Shown here piece by piece: positions 16,034-23,098 of a stretch of 64,000 bases of DNA. Each line of letters opens with the position of its first letter. The stretch's first letter is position 1. The stretch is from contig NZ_CALGWU010000023.1 of NCBI RefSeq assembly GCF_937936315.1, positions 62,001-126,000 of the forward strand. Reading direction: 5' to 3'. Origin of the DNA: an uncultured Capnocytophaga sp. (lineage in GTDB: Bacteria; Bacteroidota; Bacteroidia; Flavobacteriales; Flavobacteriaceae). The translations under genes and the position numbers were made by a program. The notes beneath the pieces are model-generated. The model was not told where the DNA came from. It searched no databases and saw only the letters and a list, made by a program, of their open reading frames with translations.

Positions 16034-17158
16034 ATGAATATAGCCATAGTGTGTTATCCTACCTTTGGAGGTAGTGGTGTTGTCGCTACCGAATTAGGGC
16101 TTGCTTTAGCCCGCAAAGGTCATCAAGTACACTTTATTACTTATAGTTATCCTGTGCGTTTAGACTTCTTGGAAATGAATATTCACTTTCACGAGGTACA
16201 CGTAGAGGAATACCCCTTGTTTCATTATCAGCCTTACGAATTAGCTTTATCGAGCAAAATGGCTTATGTGGTAAAGACTTACAACATCGATATTTTGCAC
16301 GTACATTATGCTATTCCGCACGCTTATGCAGGCTATATGGCAAAGCAAATGCTCAAACGTGAAGGAATAGAAGTCCCTATGATTACCACTTTGCACGGCA
16401 CTGATATTACTCTTGTAGGTAATCACCCTACTTATAAAGAAGCGGTAACGTTTAGCATCAACGAATCGGATGTAGTAACTTCAGTTTCAGAGAGTTTGAA
16501 ACGAGATACATTGCGCCTTTTTAATGTAGATAAAGATATAAAAGTTATTCCTAACTTTATTGGATTGCAAAAAATGGAGCGTGTTTCTCCTTGTAAACGA
16601 AGTGTAATGGCAAGTGCTGATGAACTTATCGTTACTCATATCAGCAACTTTAGGAAAGTGAAGCGTGTAGATGATGTAGTAAGGGTGTTCTATGGCATTC
16701 AGCAACAGCTTCCTGCTAAATTGATAATGGTAGGCGATGGACCAGAGCGTGAAATAGCCGACCAGCTATGTAAGGATTTAGGTATCAAGAAAAAGGTACT
16801 CTTCTTAGGAAATACATCTGATATAGACCGTATATTATGTTTTACAGATTTGTTTTTACTCCCCTCAGAATCCGAAAGTTTTGGACTTTCAGCCTTAGAG
16901 GCAATGGCTGCGGGAGTTCCTGTAGTGTCTAGTAACGCAGGAGGCTTATCGGAGGTAAATGAAGAAGGAGTATCAGGCTACTTATGCCCCATAGGAGATG
17001 TGCAAACAATGGCTGAAAAAGCTATTTATATTTTGAGTGACAAAGACCGCTTGGCACAATTTAAACAGAATGCTCGAAAAGTAGCAGCTCGTTTTGATGA
17101 AGAGAAAATTATACCGATGTATGAAGCTCTTTACTACAATGCTATAAAAGAAAAATAA
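16034..17158 (+). CDS. bshA: N-acetyl-alpha-D-glucosaminyl L-malate synthase (BshA)
   Basis: GT4 glycosyltransferase for the first step of bacillithiol synthesis (UDP-GlcNAc plus L-malate), 374 aa, cytoplasmic. The N terminus CYPTFGGSGVVATELGLALA followed by GHQVHFITYSYPVRLDF and EYPLFHYQPYELALSSKM is characteristic of BshA rather than general GT4 enzymes. The acceptor-side TTLHGTDITLVG, the HISNFRKVKRVDD segment and the nucleotide-sugar-binding PSESESFGLSALEAMAAGVPVV with the EX7E pattern are present. The other bacillithiol genes are not in this window. Confidence 0.93.
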   Translation: MNIAIVCYPTFGGSGVVATELGLALARKGHQVHFITYSYPVRLDFLEMNIHFHEVHVEEYPLFHYQPYELALSSKMAYVVKTYNIDILHVHYAIPHAYAGYMAKQMLKREGIEVPMITTLHGTDITLVGNHPTYKEAVTFSINESDVVTSVSESLKRDTLRLFNVDKDIKVIPNFIGLQKMERVSPCKRSVMASADELIVTHISNFRKVKRVDDVVRVFYGIQQQLPAKLIMVGDGPEREIADQLCKDLGIKKKVLFLGNTSDIDRILCFTDLFLLPSESESFGLSALEAMAAGVPVVSSNAGGLSEVNEEGVSGYLCPIGDVQTMAEKAIYILSDKDRLAQFKQNARKVAARFDEEKIIPMYEALYYNAIKEK

Positions 17159-17164
17159 AATATT

Positions 17165-18079
17165 ATGGCAACATACAAACGCCCCATAACCTTAGAAACC
17201 GCGCTCAAAGAAGTAACCGAGGAGCGCTTTTGTAAAGGACATCATTACAAAGATGTTGCCCTAACCGACGAGATGGTCGCACAAATTATACAAGTAAAAT
17301 CGTTGGTTAATATGGGATTTATCAATACTGATATTACTGATGAAGCACTCCAGTACTTGGCTACTTTGCCTAAGCTAAAACTTCTTTTCTTAGAGGACAA
17401 CAAGCAAGTTACAGGCGAAGGCTTTAAGTACTTTGCCGATAAACCTATTGACCATATCTCGCTGGACGGTTGCCCTGTAACTGATGAAATGCTAAAAATT
17501 GTATTGCAAGTACCGCGCCTGAAGTCTCTTTCGCTAAAGAGAACCCGAGTTACTTTTGAAGGACTTATGGCAGTAGCACATTATAATAAGGTGAGTTTCT
17601 ACCTTGATAAACCTTTCACTGAGGAGCAGAAAAAAGCCTTTGAACAAGCCCAACGTACGGCAGGCAAGAAGAAACCAGCGGCACCCCCTACCGATGATTT
17701 GCCCATCGTAAAGCAACTGCTTTTGGACTTCTTTGCGGCAATGACTGAGTGGGAGGCTTTTGCTGCCAAGAATGATGATACAGAAGAGGGTGAGCTTTTG
17801 GTACAAGAAAAATGTAAAGCCCTCTTCCAAAAGTATTGTACCGACAAGCGCAGGGCGGGCTATCGTCCTGAGGGAATTCATTTTTCACTAAACGAGGGAG
17901 GTACTTATAGAGCGCATCAAATCATTGATAGCGAGACCGTAACTAAAAATAAGATATACCTCTATACCCAAAATGATCGTGATGATCAGTTTCGCTTTCT
18001 TATCATTAGAAAAGATGGTGAGTGGAAGATAGATGACTGTCAAAGGCACGATGGGGGGTGGACTAAATACGGATTATAA
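17165..18079 (+). CDS. LRR protein with NTF2-like C-terminal domain
   Basis: A 304-residue cytoplasmic protein. The N-terminal half has about four leucine-rich repeats (for example ITDEALQYLATLPKLKLLFL, PVTDEMLKIVLQVPRLKSLSL). After a Lys/Ala/Pro linker (GKKKPAAPPTDD, near 170-181) comes a domain of about 120 residues ending in FRFLIIRKDGEWKIDDCQR, similar to NTF2-fold immunity proteins of polymorphic toxin systems. It starts 6 bases after bshA and begins a run of seven same-strand genes with little or no spacing. No toxin gene is visible, so an immunity role is an inference from fold pattern and context. Confidence 0.6.
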   Translation: MATYKRPITLETALKEVTEERFCKGHHYKDVALTDEMVAQIIQVKSLVNMGFINTDITDEALQYLATLPKLKLLFLEDNKQVTGEGFKYFADKPIDHISLDGCPVTDEMLKIVLQVPRLKSLSLKRTRVTFEGLMAVAHYNKVSFYLDKPFTEEQKKAFEQAQRTAGKKKPAAPPTDDLPIVKQLLLDFFAAMTEWEAFAAKNDDTEEGELLVQEKCKALFQKYCTDKRRAGYRPEGIHFSLNEGGTYRAHQIIDSETVTKNKIYLYTQNDRDDQFRFLIIRKDGEWKIDDCQRHDGGWTKYGL

Positions 18080-18124
18080 TAATGAAAACAAAAGACAAAA
18101 AACAAAAAACCTTATATAGCTTTA

Positions 18125-18652
18125 TTGCGAGGAGTAATGCCTACGGGGAAAAACAGAATCCCCAAAATGGCAGAGCTACAAGAATTACTCTCCTCAGAAT
18201 TTGAAGGGGTACGCACTTATATCCAAAGCGGAAATATAGTGTTCTTATCTGACAAAATACGTAATGAAATAGCCCCCAAAGTCTCCCAATTAATAAAAGA
18301 GCATATAGGTCCTGACCTACCAACTGTTGTAGTAACTAGAGAAGAGGTACAGGAAATGCTTGATATGAATCCTTTTATAGGAGAAAATTATGATATAGCT
18401 CGGGTATTTTTTACGCTCACAAATAGTGTTTTAGCACCTGATTTAGTAGAAAAGTTGAAGAAAGAAACTTTTGATGGAGAAGAATTGGCTATAGTGGGTG
18501 ATAAAATATATCTATATCTTCCTAAGGATGCTTCAAGGTCTAAATTGAATAACAATTATGTGGAAAAGAGACTTAAAATAGTAGCTACAACGCGTAATTT
18601 TAATACTTTGAGCAAACTTATTACAATGGTTGATGAACTTACTAAAGAATGA
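18125..18652 (+). CDS. DUF1697 family protein, N terminus out of frame
   Basis: DUF1697 proteins (unknown function) normally begin M...YIALLRGIN and continue into QTYIQSGNIVF. Here TYIQSGNIVFLSD and the C-terminal ATTRNFNTLSKL are intact. The frame also encodes KPYIALLRG upstream of 18125, but with no start codon; the nearest ATG (18082) is in a different frame. Removing one A from the six-A run at 18104-18109 would join ATG 18082 to KPYIALLRG. As written, translation could only start at TTG 18125 or similar, losing the first strand. A homopolymer length change or sequence error is likely. Confidence 0.75.
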   Translation: MRGVMPTGKNRIPKMAELQELLSSEFEGVRTYIQSGNIVFLSDKIRNEIAPKVSQLIKEHIGPDLPTVVVTREEVQEMLDMNPFIGENYDIARVFFTLTNSVLAPDLVEKLKKETFDGEELAIVGDKIYLYLPKDASRSKLNNNYVEKRLKIVATTRNFNTLSKLITMVDELTKE

Positions 18653-18984
18653 AAACAGCAAAACAACTTATAGAAGATGAACTTCAGAAAACAATTCATC
18701 AACTTAAAGAAGTTTCTCTTTTGCAAGAGGAGAAACAAGCACTTGTAAGCTATAAAAAGGAGTTAGAGCAATTATTGTTTCTCAAAAAACTTTCGGATAC
18801 TTATCATTTGGAACCTAAAGAGATAGAGCATATTGTTGTATTGTCTCCGCCTCGTACAGATTTTGCTAATTTTCGTATTGTAGATGATGCTGAAACAGAA
18901 GAAAAACAATGGTGGGAGGAGTTAAAGATAGAAAATGAACCTCTTTGGCTTTGTGAAGGAGATATTTTGATTAAGAAAAGATAA
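18649..18984 (+). CDS. Hypothetical protein, 111 aa
   Basis: Unrecognised small protein. The first 55 residues form a predicted coiled coil (LIEDELQKTIHQLKEVSLLQ and a following Glu/Lys/Leu stretch); the second half is acidic with Trp residues (EKQWWEELKIENEPLWLCEG). The start overlaps the upstream DUF1697 stop by four bases (ATGA), and it lies 18 bases before the methyltransferase gene. Confidence 0.6.
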   Translation: MKTAKQLIEDELQKTIHQLKEVSLLQEEKQALVSYKKELEQLLFLKKLSDTYHLEPKEIEHIVVLSPPRTDFANFRIVDDAETEEKQWWEELKIENEPLWLCEGDILIKKR

Positions 18985-19002
18985 TTTAAAAATATAAATA
19001 CA

Positions 19003-19728
19003 ATGAAGGATATATCCCAAATATTAAAAGCTGATATAAAAATAGAAGATGGTATTTTTTGCTGTATGAATGACCATTTTGTCAGTGGAGATAATCAAAA
19101 ATATATGAAAATGTATGATTGGATGTCTTTCTTTTATGATTTTGGAGAAAAATGGATAGGAAAACTCAAGTATGGAAATGGCATTGACCGCCTGCGTACG
19201 GAATTGATGAGCCGCTTGGAATGGAAGAATGCTATTTCGGTACTTTATGTTTCCATAGGTACAGGGGCAGACTTGCGTTATCTACCGCAAGGGATTGATC
19301 TGAAAACAATAGACCTTGTAGGAGCTGATATTTCTATGGGAATGCTCAAAAGATGTAAGAAACAGTGGCAAAAGAAAACAAACCTTACCCTTGTGCAGTG
19401 TCCCGCTGAAGAGTTACCTTTTGCTGATAATATGTTTAATATTGTTTTTCACAATGGAGGAATTAATTTTTTCAACGATAAAGCCCTTGCTATGAGCGAA
19501 ATGCTCCGAGTTGCCAAACCAGGAAGCAAGTTGCTTATCGCCGATGAGACAGCCGACTTTGTGGAGACCCAATACAAGAAAAGCGTCTTTTCTAAATCCT
19601 ATTTTGAAGGCAAAACGGTTGATTTGAACGCCATAGAACAATGTATCCCAACGTCAGTGGTTGAAAAGAAAACAGAATTATTCTGGAATAACAAGTTTTA
19701 TGGAATCACTTTTAGAAAAAGCAACTAA
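19003..19728 (+). CDS. Class I SAM-dependent methyltransferase
   Basis: A 241-residue methyltransferase of the Methyltransf_11 type. SAM-binding motif I is VLYVSIGTGADLRYLP near residue 80, the acidic residue of motif II is in LVGADISMGMLKRC, and motif IV/post-IV are ELPFADNMFNIVFHNGGIN and MLRVAKPGSKLLIADE. Motif I has SIGTG in place of the usual GxGxG, a modest departure. The substrate is unknown. The stop is directly followed by the next gene start (19729), so it is tightly embedded in the accessory cassette. Confidence 0.8.
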   Translation: MKDISQILKADIKIEDGIFCCMNDHFVSGDNQKYMKMYDWMSFFYDFGEKWIGKLKYGNGIDRLRTELMSRLEWKNAISVLYVSIGTGADLRYLPQGIDLKTIDLVGADISMGMLKRCKKQWQKKTNLTLVQCPAEELPFADNMFNIVFHNGGINFFNDKALAMSEMLRVAKPGSKLLIADETADFVETQYKKSVFSKSYFEGKTVDLNAIEQCIPTSVVEKKTELFWNNKFYGITFRKSN

Positions 19729-20172
19729 ATGAATGCCTTACAAAAACGATTAGCGCAAATAGGAACGAAACCTCACGAAAATAGCTTGTGTGATGGAATA
19801 GTATATGAAGACGCAGAAGACCAATGTTATTGGATTTATAACCACTATTCCTATTGTGAATGGCTCAAGCACTATATGATGCACTATGCAGGACTTAGCT
19901 GGGAAGAAGCTACTGAGAAATTAGCTCAAAATAACCTGTTTGCAACCCCACCTAAAGATCTTGAGAATTTATTTTGCATTACGCACGAGCTTACTTATCA
20001 CAACGCAATGGAGATAGCCAAAGGAAATATGTATTGGCAGGATGGAACACCCTCTGATACTAATGATTTTCAAGAAGAACACGACGTTTGGTATAAGCAA
20101 ACCAAAGAAAAATATCACTTGAACGAAGAATACGAGACACTTAGTTTTGAAGAAATATTGAAATTAAACTAA
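19729..20172 (+). CDS. Hypothetical protein, 147 aa
   Basis: Unrecognised acidic soluble protein with many aromatic residues (DQCYWIYNHYSYCEWLKHYMMHYAGLSWEEA). No signal peptide. It begins at the base after the methyltransferase stop and ends at the base before the LRR gene start, so it is cotranscribed and probably coupled with both. The composition (acidic, Trp/Tyr-rich, about 150 aa) is like many immunity proteins, but no named family is evident. Confidence 0.6.
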   Translation: MNALQKRLAQIGTKPHENSLCDGIVYEDAEDQCYWIYNHYSYCEWLKHYMMHYAGLSWEEATEKLAQNNLFATPPKDLENLFCITHELTYHNAMEIAKGNMYWQDGTPSDTNDFQEEHDVWYKQTKEKYHLNEEYETLSFEEILKLN

Positions 20173-21105
20173 ATGAGTTACATTACCTTTAAGAGCAAGC
20201 TCATAGAGCAAAAAGTAAAGCAATATCTGAAAAAGAAACACGAAGACCTTCTTGTAAAAGAGGGAAGTAGGGTGTTGGTTAAAGAAGAAGGAGCACCTTT
20301 GGTTACCAAAATGCTCATTCATAACGATGATTTGCACTCGGAAGACTTAGCCGACTTGCAAATGTTCCCCAATATAAAGGAATTACAGTTGTTGTCGGAC
20401 AATATAACCCACTTGGAAGCCTTGCCACCCTTGGAAAAGCTACAAAAACTCTATTTGAATGTCAAGGCAACGGATTATACGCCTCTCGTTAAATGCAAAA
20501 AACTTAAAAAAGTAGAGGTTTATGACAGTGGGGTGAGTGATATAGCCCCTTTTTGTGAACTTACGAAACTGAAAGAGTTAAAACTATCGTGCAATAAACT
20601 CATTTCTTTGGAGGGCATACAACGATTACAAAACCTTACCGAACTTTGGTTGGATAGAAACCAAATCACCGATATATCCCCTTTGGCGTGGTTGCCCAAT
20701 CTTGAATATTTACAATTAGAGAGGAATCAAATCAGCGATTTATCTCCTCTGAGAGCCCTCAAAAAACTCACCACCTTGCGTTTATATCACAACGAGGTGA
20801 AAGATCTTTCTCCTTTGGAGCATTTACCTTTAGAGGAATTGGACTTAGAGCAAAACAAGATAGAAGACCTTAGCGATTTGGTAGGTATAGAAACACTTAG
20901 AAATCTAAAGATATGTTTTAATCCTATAAAAGACGCTTCTCCTTTGCTAAAAATGCCTTATTTAGAGTTTGTTTGTACAGATGCTGACGATATCTACTTA
21001 TCTTTAGAACGTTACCTTGGTAGAAGTGTAGTAAGAGAAGTATTTGGAGGACGATACCCTAATTTTCAAGAAGTAGATACCTATATATTTAGTAAAAAAG
21101 AATGA
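20173..21105 (+). CDS. Leucine-rich repeat protein, 310 aa
   Basis: Cytoplasmic protein (no signal peptide) dominated by internalin-type repeats of about 22 residues with the pattern LxxLxLxxNxIxDISPL, for example LTELWLDRNQITDISPL, LEYLQLERNQISDLSPL and LTTLRLYHNEVKDLSPL. About eight repeats occupy residues 60-270, flanked by an N-terminal charged helix (KQYLKKKHEDLLVKEG) and a short C-terminal cap. Probably a protein-binding scaffold. It overlaps the next lipoprotein gene by four bases. The repeats differ in type from the LRR protein at 17.2 kb, so the two are not simple duplicates. Confidence 0.78.
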   Translation: MSYITFKSKLIEQKVKQYLKKKHEDLLVKEGSRVLVKEEGAPLVTKMLIHNDDLHSEDLADLQMFPNIKELQLLSDNITHLEALPPLEKLQKLYLNVKATDYTPLVKCKKLKKVEVYDSGVSDIAPFCELTKLKELKLSCNKLISLEGIQRLQNLTELWLDRNQITDISPLAWLPNLEYLQLERNQISDLSPLRALKKLTTLRLYHNEVKDLSPLEHLPLEELDLEQNKIEDLSDLVGIETLRNLKICFNPIKDASPLLKMPYLEFVCTDADDIYLSLERYLGRSVVREVFGGRYPNFQEVDTYIFSKKE

Positions 21106-21650
21106 AGAAAATGACCTTATTAGCCCCTTTGTTAGCCTTATTCTCTTGCAAAAGTTCCCCAGAAGAGCGAAAAGCCACCGAAGCCTTTCCCTTGCAATCC
21201 TTATTTACTTATGGGTATTGTGGAGAAAAGGATGGTTTTCAGTATTTCTTATTAGGCAACCAATGGGAGCGTAAAGTGTTCAAAATAAAAAGCTCAGAAA
21301 TACACATTGATCCTCAATATGCTTTTTACGCTGATCCCTCTTTTGAGCCTAAAATACCTATTACCCCCGTTGAACAAGAAAGAGTCTTTGCCGAAATCCC
21401 TACGAATGGACAAAAACTCTATTTGTATAAGGGAGATATCGTACTGCGTTATTTCCTTAGCTGTTCTGACCTACACAAACAGAATACAAACCACCCTACT
21501 TATCTCTATGATGAAATAAGTCAGCAGGATGCTGAGGCACACCAAGAAGAACGTGCCTATTATATAGGTTATTATAAAGACGAAAAACTCATTTGTTACC
21601 AAAAAATATATAGGGGAGAGGTGTTAATAGAGAAAGAAATAGAATATTAA
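21102..21650 (+). CDS. Hypothetical lipoprotein, 182 aa
   Basis: The N terminus MKKMTLLAPLLALFSCKSS is a lipoprotein signal with lipobox LFSC (Cys16). The mature part is acidic and beta-rich with a KLYLYKGDIVLRYF segment; no family is recognised. It is the last gene of the accessory run, overlapping the LRR gene by an ATGA junction and followed by the ribosomal protein operon with its own promoter. The start could also be the second Met at codon 4. Confidence 0.6.
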   Translation: MKKMTLLAPLLALFSCKSSPEERKATEAFPLQSLFTYGYCGEKDGFQYFLLGNQWERKVFKIKSSEIHIDPQYAFYADPSFEPKIPITPVEQERVFAEIPTNGQKLYLYKGDIVLRYFLSCSDLHKQNTNHPTYLYDEISQQDAEAHQEERAYYIGYYKDEKLICYQKIYRGEVLIEKEIEY

Positions 21651-21706
21651 TATATTTATTATCAGTTAATTAATTTGATTTATTGCAAAAAAAAATGTAT
21701 TTTATT

Positions 21707-21736
21707 TTGTTACTTCAAATAAATATACTACTTTTG
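21707..21736 (+). promoter_or_regulatory. Promoter for rpsF-rpsR-rplI
   Basis: TACTTTTG at 21729-21736 with TTG at 21707-21709 (19-base spacer), 37 bases before rpsF. Confidence 0.75.
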
Positions 21737-21773
21737 CGCCCTGAATTAAAAATCATTTAATCATTTTATTTTT

Positions 21774-22115
21774 ATGAATCAATACGAAACTGTTTTCATT
21801 TTGAATCCCGTTTTATCTGAAACTCAGATAAAGGAAGCAGTAGAAAAGTTTGAAAATTTTCTTACTTCAAGGGGTGCAGAATTTGTAGCAAAAGAGAATT
21901 GGGGCTTGAAAAAATTAGCTTACCCAATCCAAAACAAGAAAAGCGGATTTTATCACCTCTTTGAATTTAAAGTAGCTGGTGAAGTAATCGACGCTTTCGA
22001 ATTGGAATTCCGTCGTGACGAACGTGTTATGCGTTACCTCACTGTGAAATTAGACAAGCACGCCATCGAGTGGGCTGAAAAAAGAAGAGCTAAGTTAAAC
22101 ACTAAAAAAGCGTAA
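21774..22115 (+). CDS. rpsF: 30S ribosomal protein S6
   Basis: Small-subunit protein that pairs with S18 in the platform, 113 aa. The start NQYETVFILNPVLSETQIKEAVEKF and the WGLKKLAYPIQNKKSGFYHLFEF segment are family signatures. First gene of an rpsF-rpsR-rplI operon; only 4 bases separate it from rpsR. No ssb or priB gene lies between, unlike in many other phyla. Confidence 0.98.
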   Translation: MNQYETVFILNPVLSETQIKEAVEKFENFLTSRGAEFVAKENWGLKKLAYPIQNKKSGFYHLFEFKVAGEVIDAFELEFRRDERVMRYLTVKLDKHAIEWAEKRRAKLNTKKA

Positions 22116-22119
22116 GAAA

Positions 22120-22398
22120 ATGGCAGTAGAACAAAAAAAAGGAGATATCAAATACCTCACTCCACTAAACATCGACACTTCTAAACAAAAGAAATATTGT
22201 CGCTTTAAAAAATCAGGTATTAAATACATTGATTACAAAGATGCTGACTTCCTCTTGAAGTTTGTGAACGAACAAGGTAAATTGCTACCTCGTCGCCTTA
22301 CTGGTACTTCATTGAAGTTCCAACGCAAAGTGGCTACCGCCGTAAAAAGAGCTCGCCACTTGGCTTTAATGCCTTATGTAGCCGATTTATTAAAATAA
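22120..22398 (+). CDS. rpsR: 30S ribosomal protein S18
   Basis: S6 partner in the 30S platform, 92 aa. Conserved core: KKYCRFKKSGIKYIDYKDAD, then LLPRRLTGTSLKFQRKV and AVKRARHLALMPYV, the usual S18 signature. Normal length for Bacteroidota. Confidence 0.98.
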   Translation: MAVEQKKGDIKYLTPLNIDTSKQKKYCRFKKSGIKYIDYKDADFLLKFVNEQGKLLPRRLTGTSLKFQRKVATAVKRARHLALMPYVADLLK

Positions 22399-22416
22399 TA
22401 ACAAGGAGTAGAAACT

Positions 22417-22944
22417 ATGGAAATTATACTTAAACAAGACGTACATAATTTAGGTTTTAAAGACGATGTCGTTACTGTAAAGAATGGCTATGGTCGTAAT
22501 TACCTTATTCCGCAAGGATTCGCAATTTTAGCTACTCCCTCAGCAAAAAAGGTATTAGCTGAAAACTTAAAACAAAAAGCTTATAAAGAGCAACACATCA
22601 TCGAAGAAGCTAAGAAAACTGCTAAAGCTCTAGCTAACTTAGCAGTGAAAATTGTAGCCAAAGTAGGTGCTGGTGATAAACTCTTCGGTTCTGTTAATCA
22701 CGCCGATGTTGCTCAAGAATTAGCTAAAGCTGGTCACAATATTGATAAAAAATTTATCTCTATTGCTGGTAACACTATCAAACGTACAGGTAAATACAAC
22801 GCCGCTATCCGTTTACACCGTGAAGTAATCGTTGATTTCCCATTCGAAATTGTAGCAGAAGTAGCCAAAGTTGAAGCTAAACCTACTGAAAAAGTAGAAG
22901 AACCTAAAGTAGAAGTGTCTGCTGAGCAATCTGCTGAAAACTAA
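22417..22944 (+). CDS. rplI: 50S ribosomal protein L9
   Basis: Large-subunit protein binding 23S rRNA near the L1 stalk. The N-terminal domain MEIILKQDVHNLGFKDDVV followed by VKNGYGRNYLIPQGFA is diagnostic; next come the long connecting helix and a C-terminal domain containing LFGSVNHADVAQEL. It has 175 aa, with an extra acidic tail (about 25 residues of Glu/Lys/Val) beyond the usual 150. Last gene of the operon, followed by a terminator. Confidence 0.97.
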   Translation: MEIILKQDVHNLGFKDDVVTVKNGYGRNYLIPQGFAILATPSAKKVLAENLKQKAYKEQHIIEEAKKTAKALANLAVKIVAKVGAGDKLFGSVNHADVAQELAKAGHNIDKKFISIAGNTIKRTGKYNAAIRLHREVIVDFPFEIVAEVAKVEAKPTEKVEEPKVEVSAEQSAEN

Positions 22945-22987
22945 TAAATTATAAGTAGTAAATAGTTCATATCAATTATAATTTTTG

Positions 22988-23029
22988 ATACCTATTAAAG
23001 ATCCAAAATCTTTAGTAGGTATTTTTTTT
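22988..23029 (+). terminator. Terminator of rpsF-rpsR-rplI
   Basis: A 15-base stem with one G-T pair (22988-23002 with 23008-23022), loop of five, then seven or more T. It overlaps the in-frame start at 22985, which is therefore rejected. Confidence 0.9.
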
Positions 23030-23062
23030 ACAAATATATTTTTTTTTCTCAGAAATAATATA

Positions 23063-23070
23063 TACCTTTG
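23063..23070 (+). promoter_or_regulatory. Promoter -7 element for the 916-aa gene
   Basis: TACCTTTG, 28 bases before ATG 23099. No clear TTG at the -33 distance. Confidence 0.6.
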
Positions 23071-23098
23071 TCCCGTTTTTAGCAAGTTTCTTATTACA

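Noticed and set aside
18097..18110. Programmed -1 frameshift at A-AAA-AAC in the DUF1697 leader
   Set aside because: A -1 shift from ATG 18082 leads to the wrong frame; +1 or loss of one A would be needed.
22985..23098. N-terminal extension of the 916-residue protein from an earlier in-frame start
   Set aside because: The start lies inside the rplI terminator and upstream of a clear promoter element.
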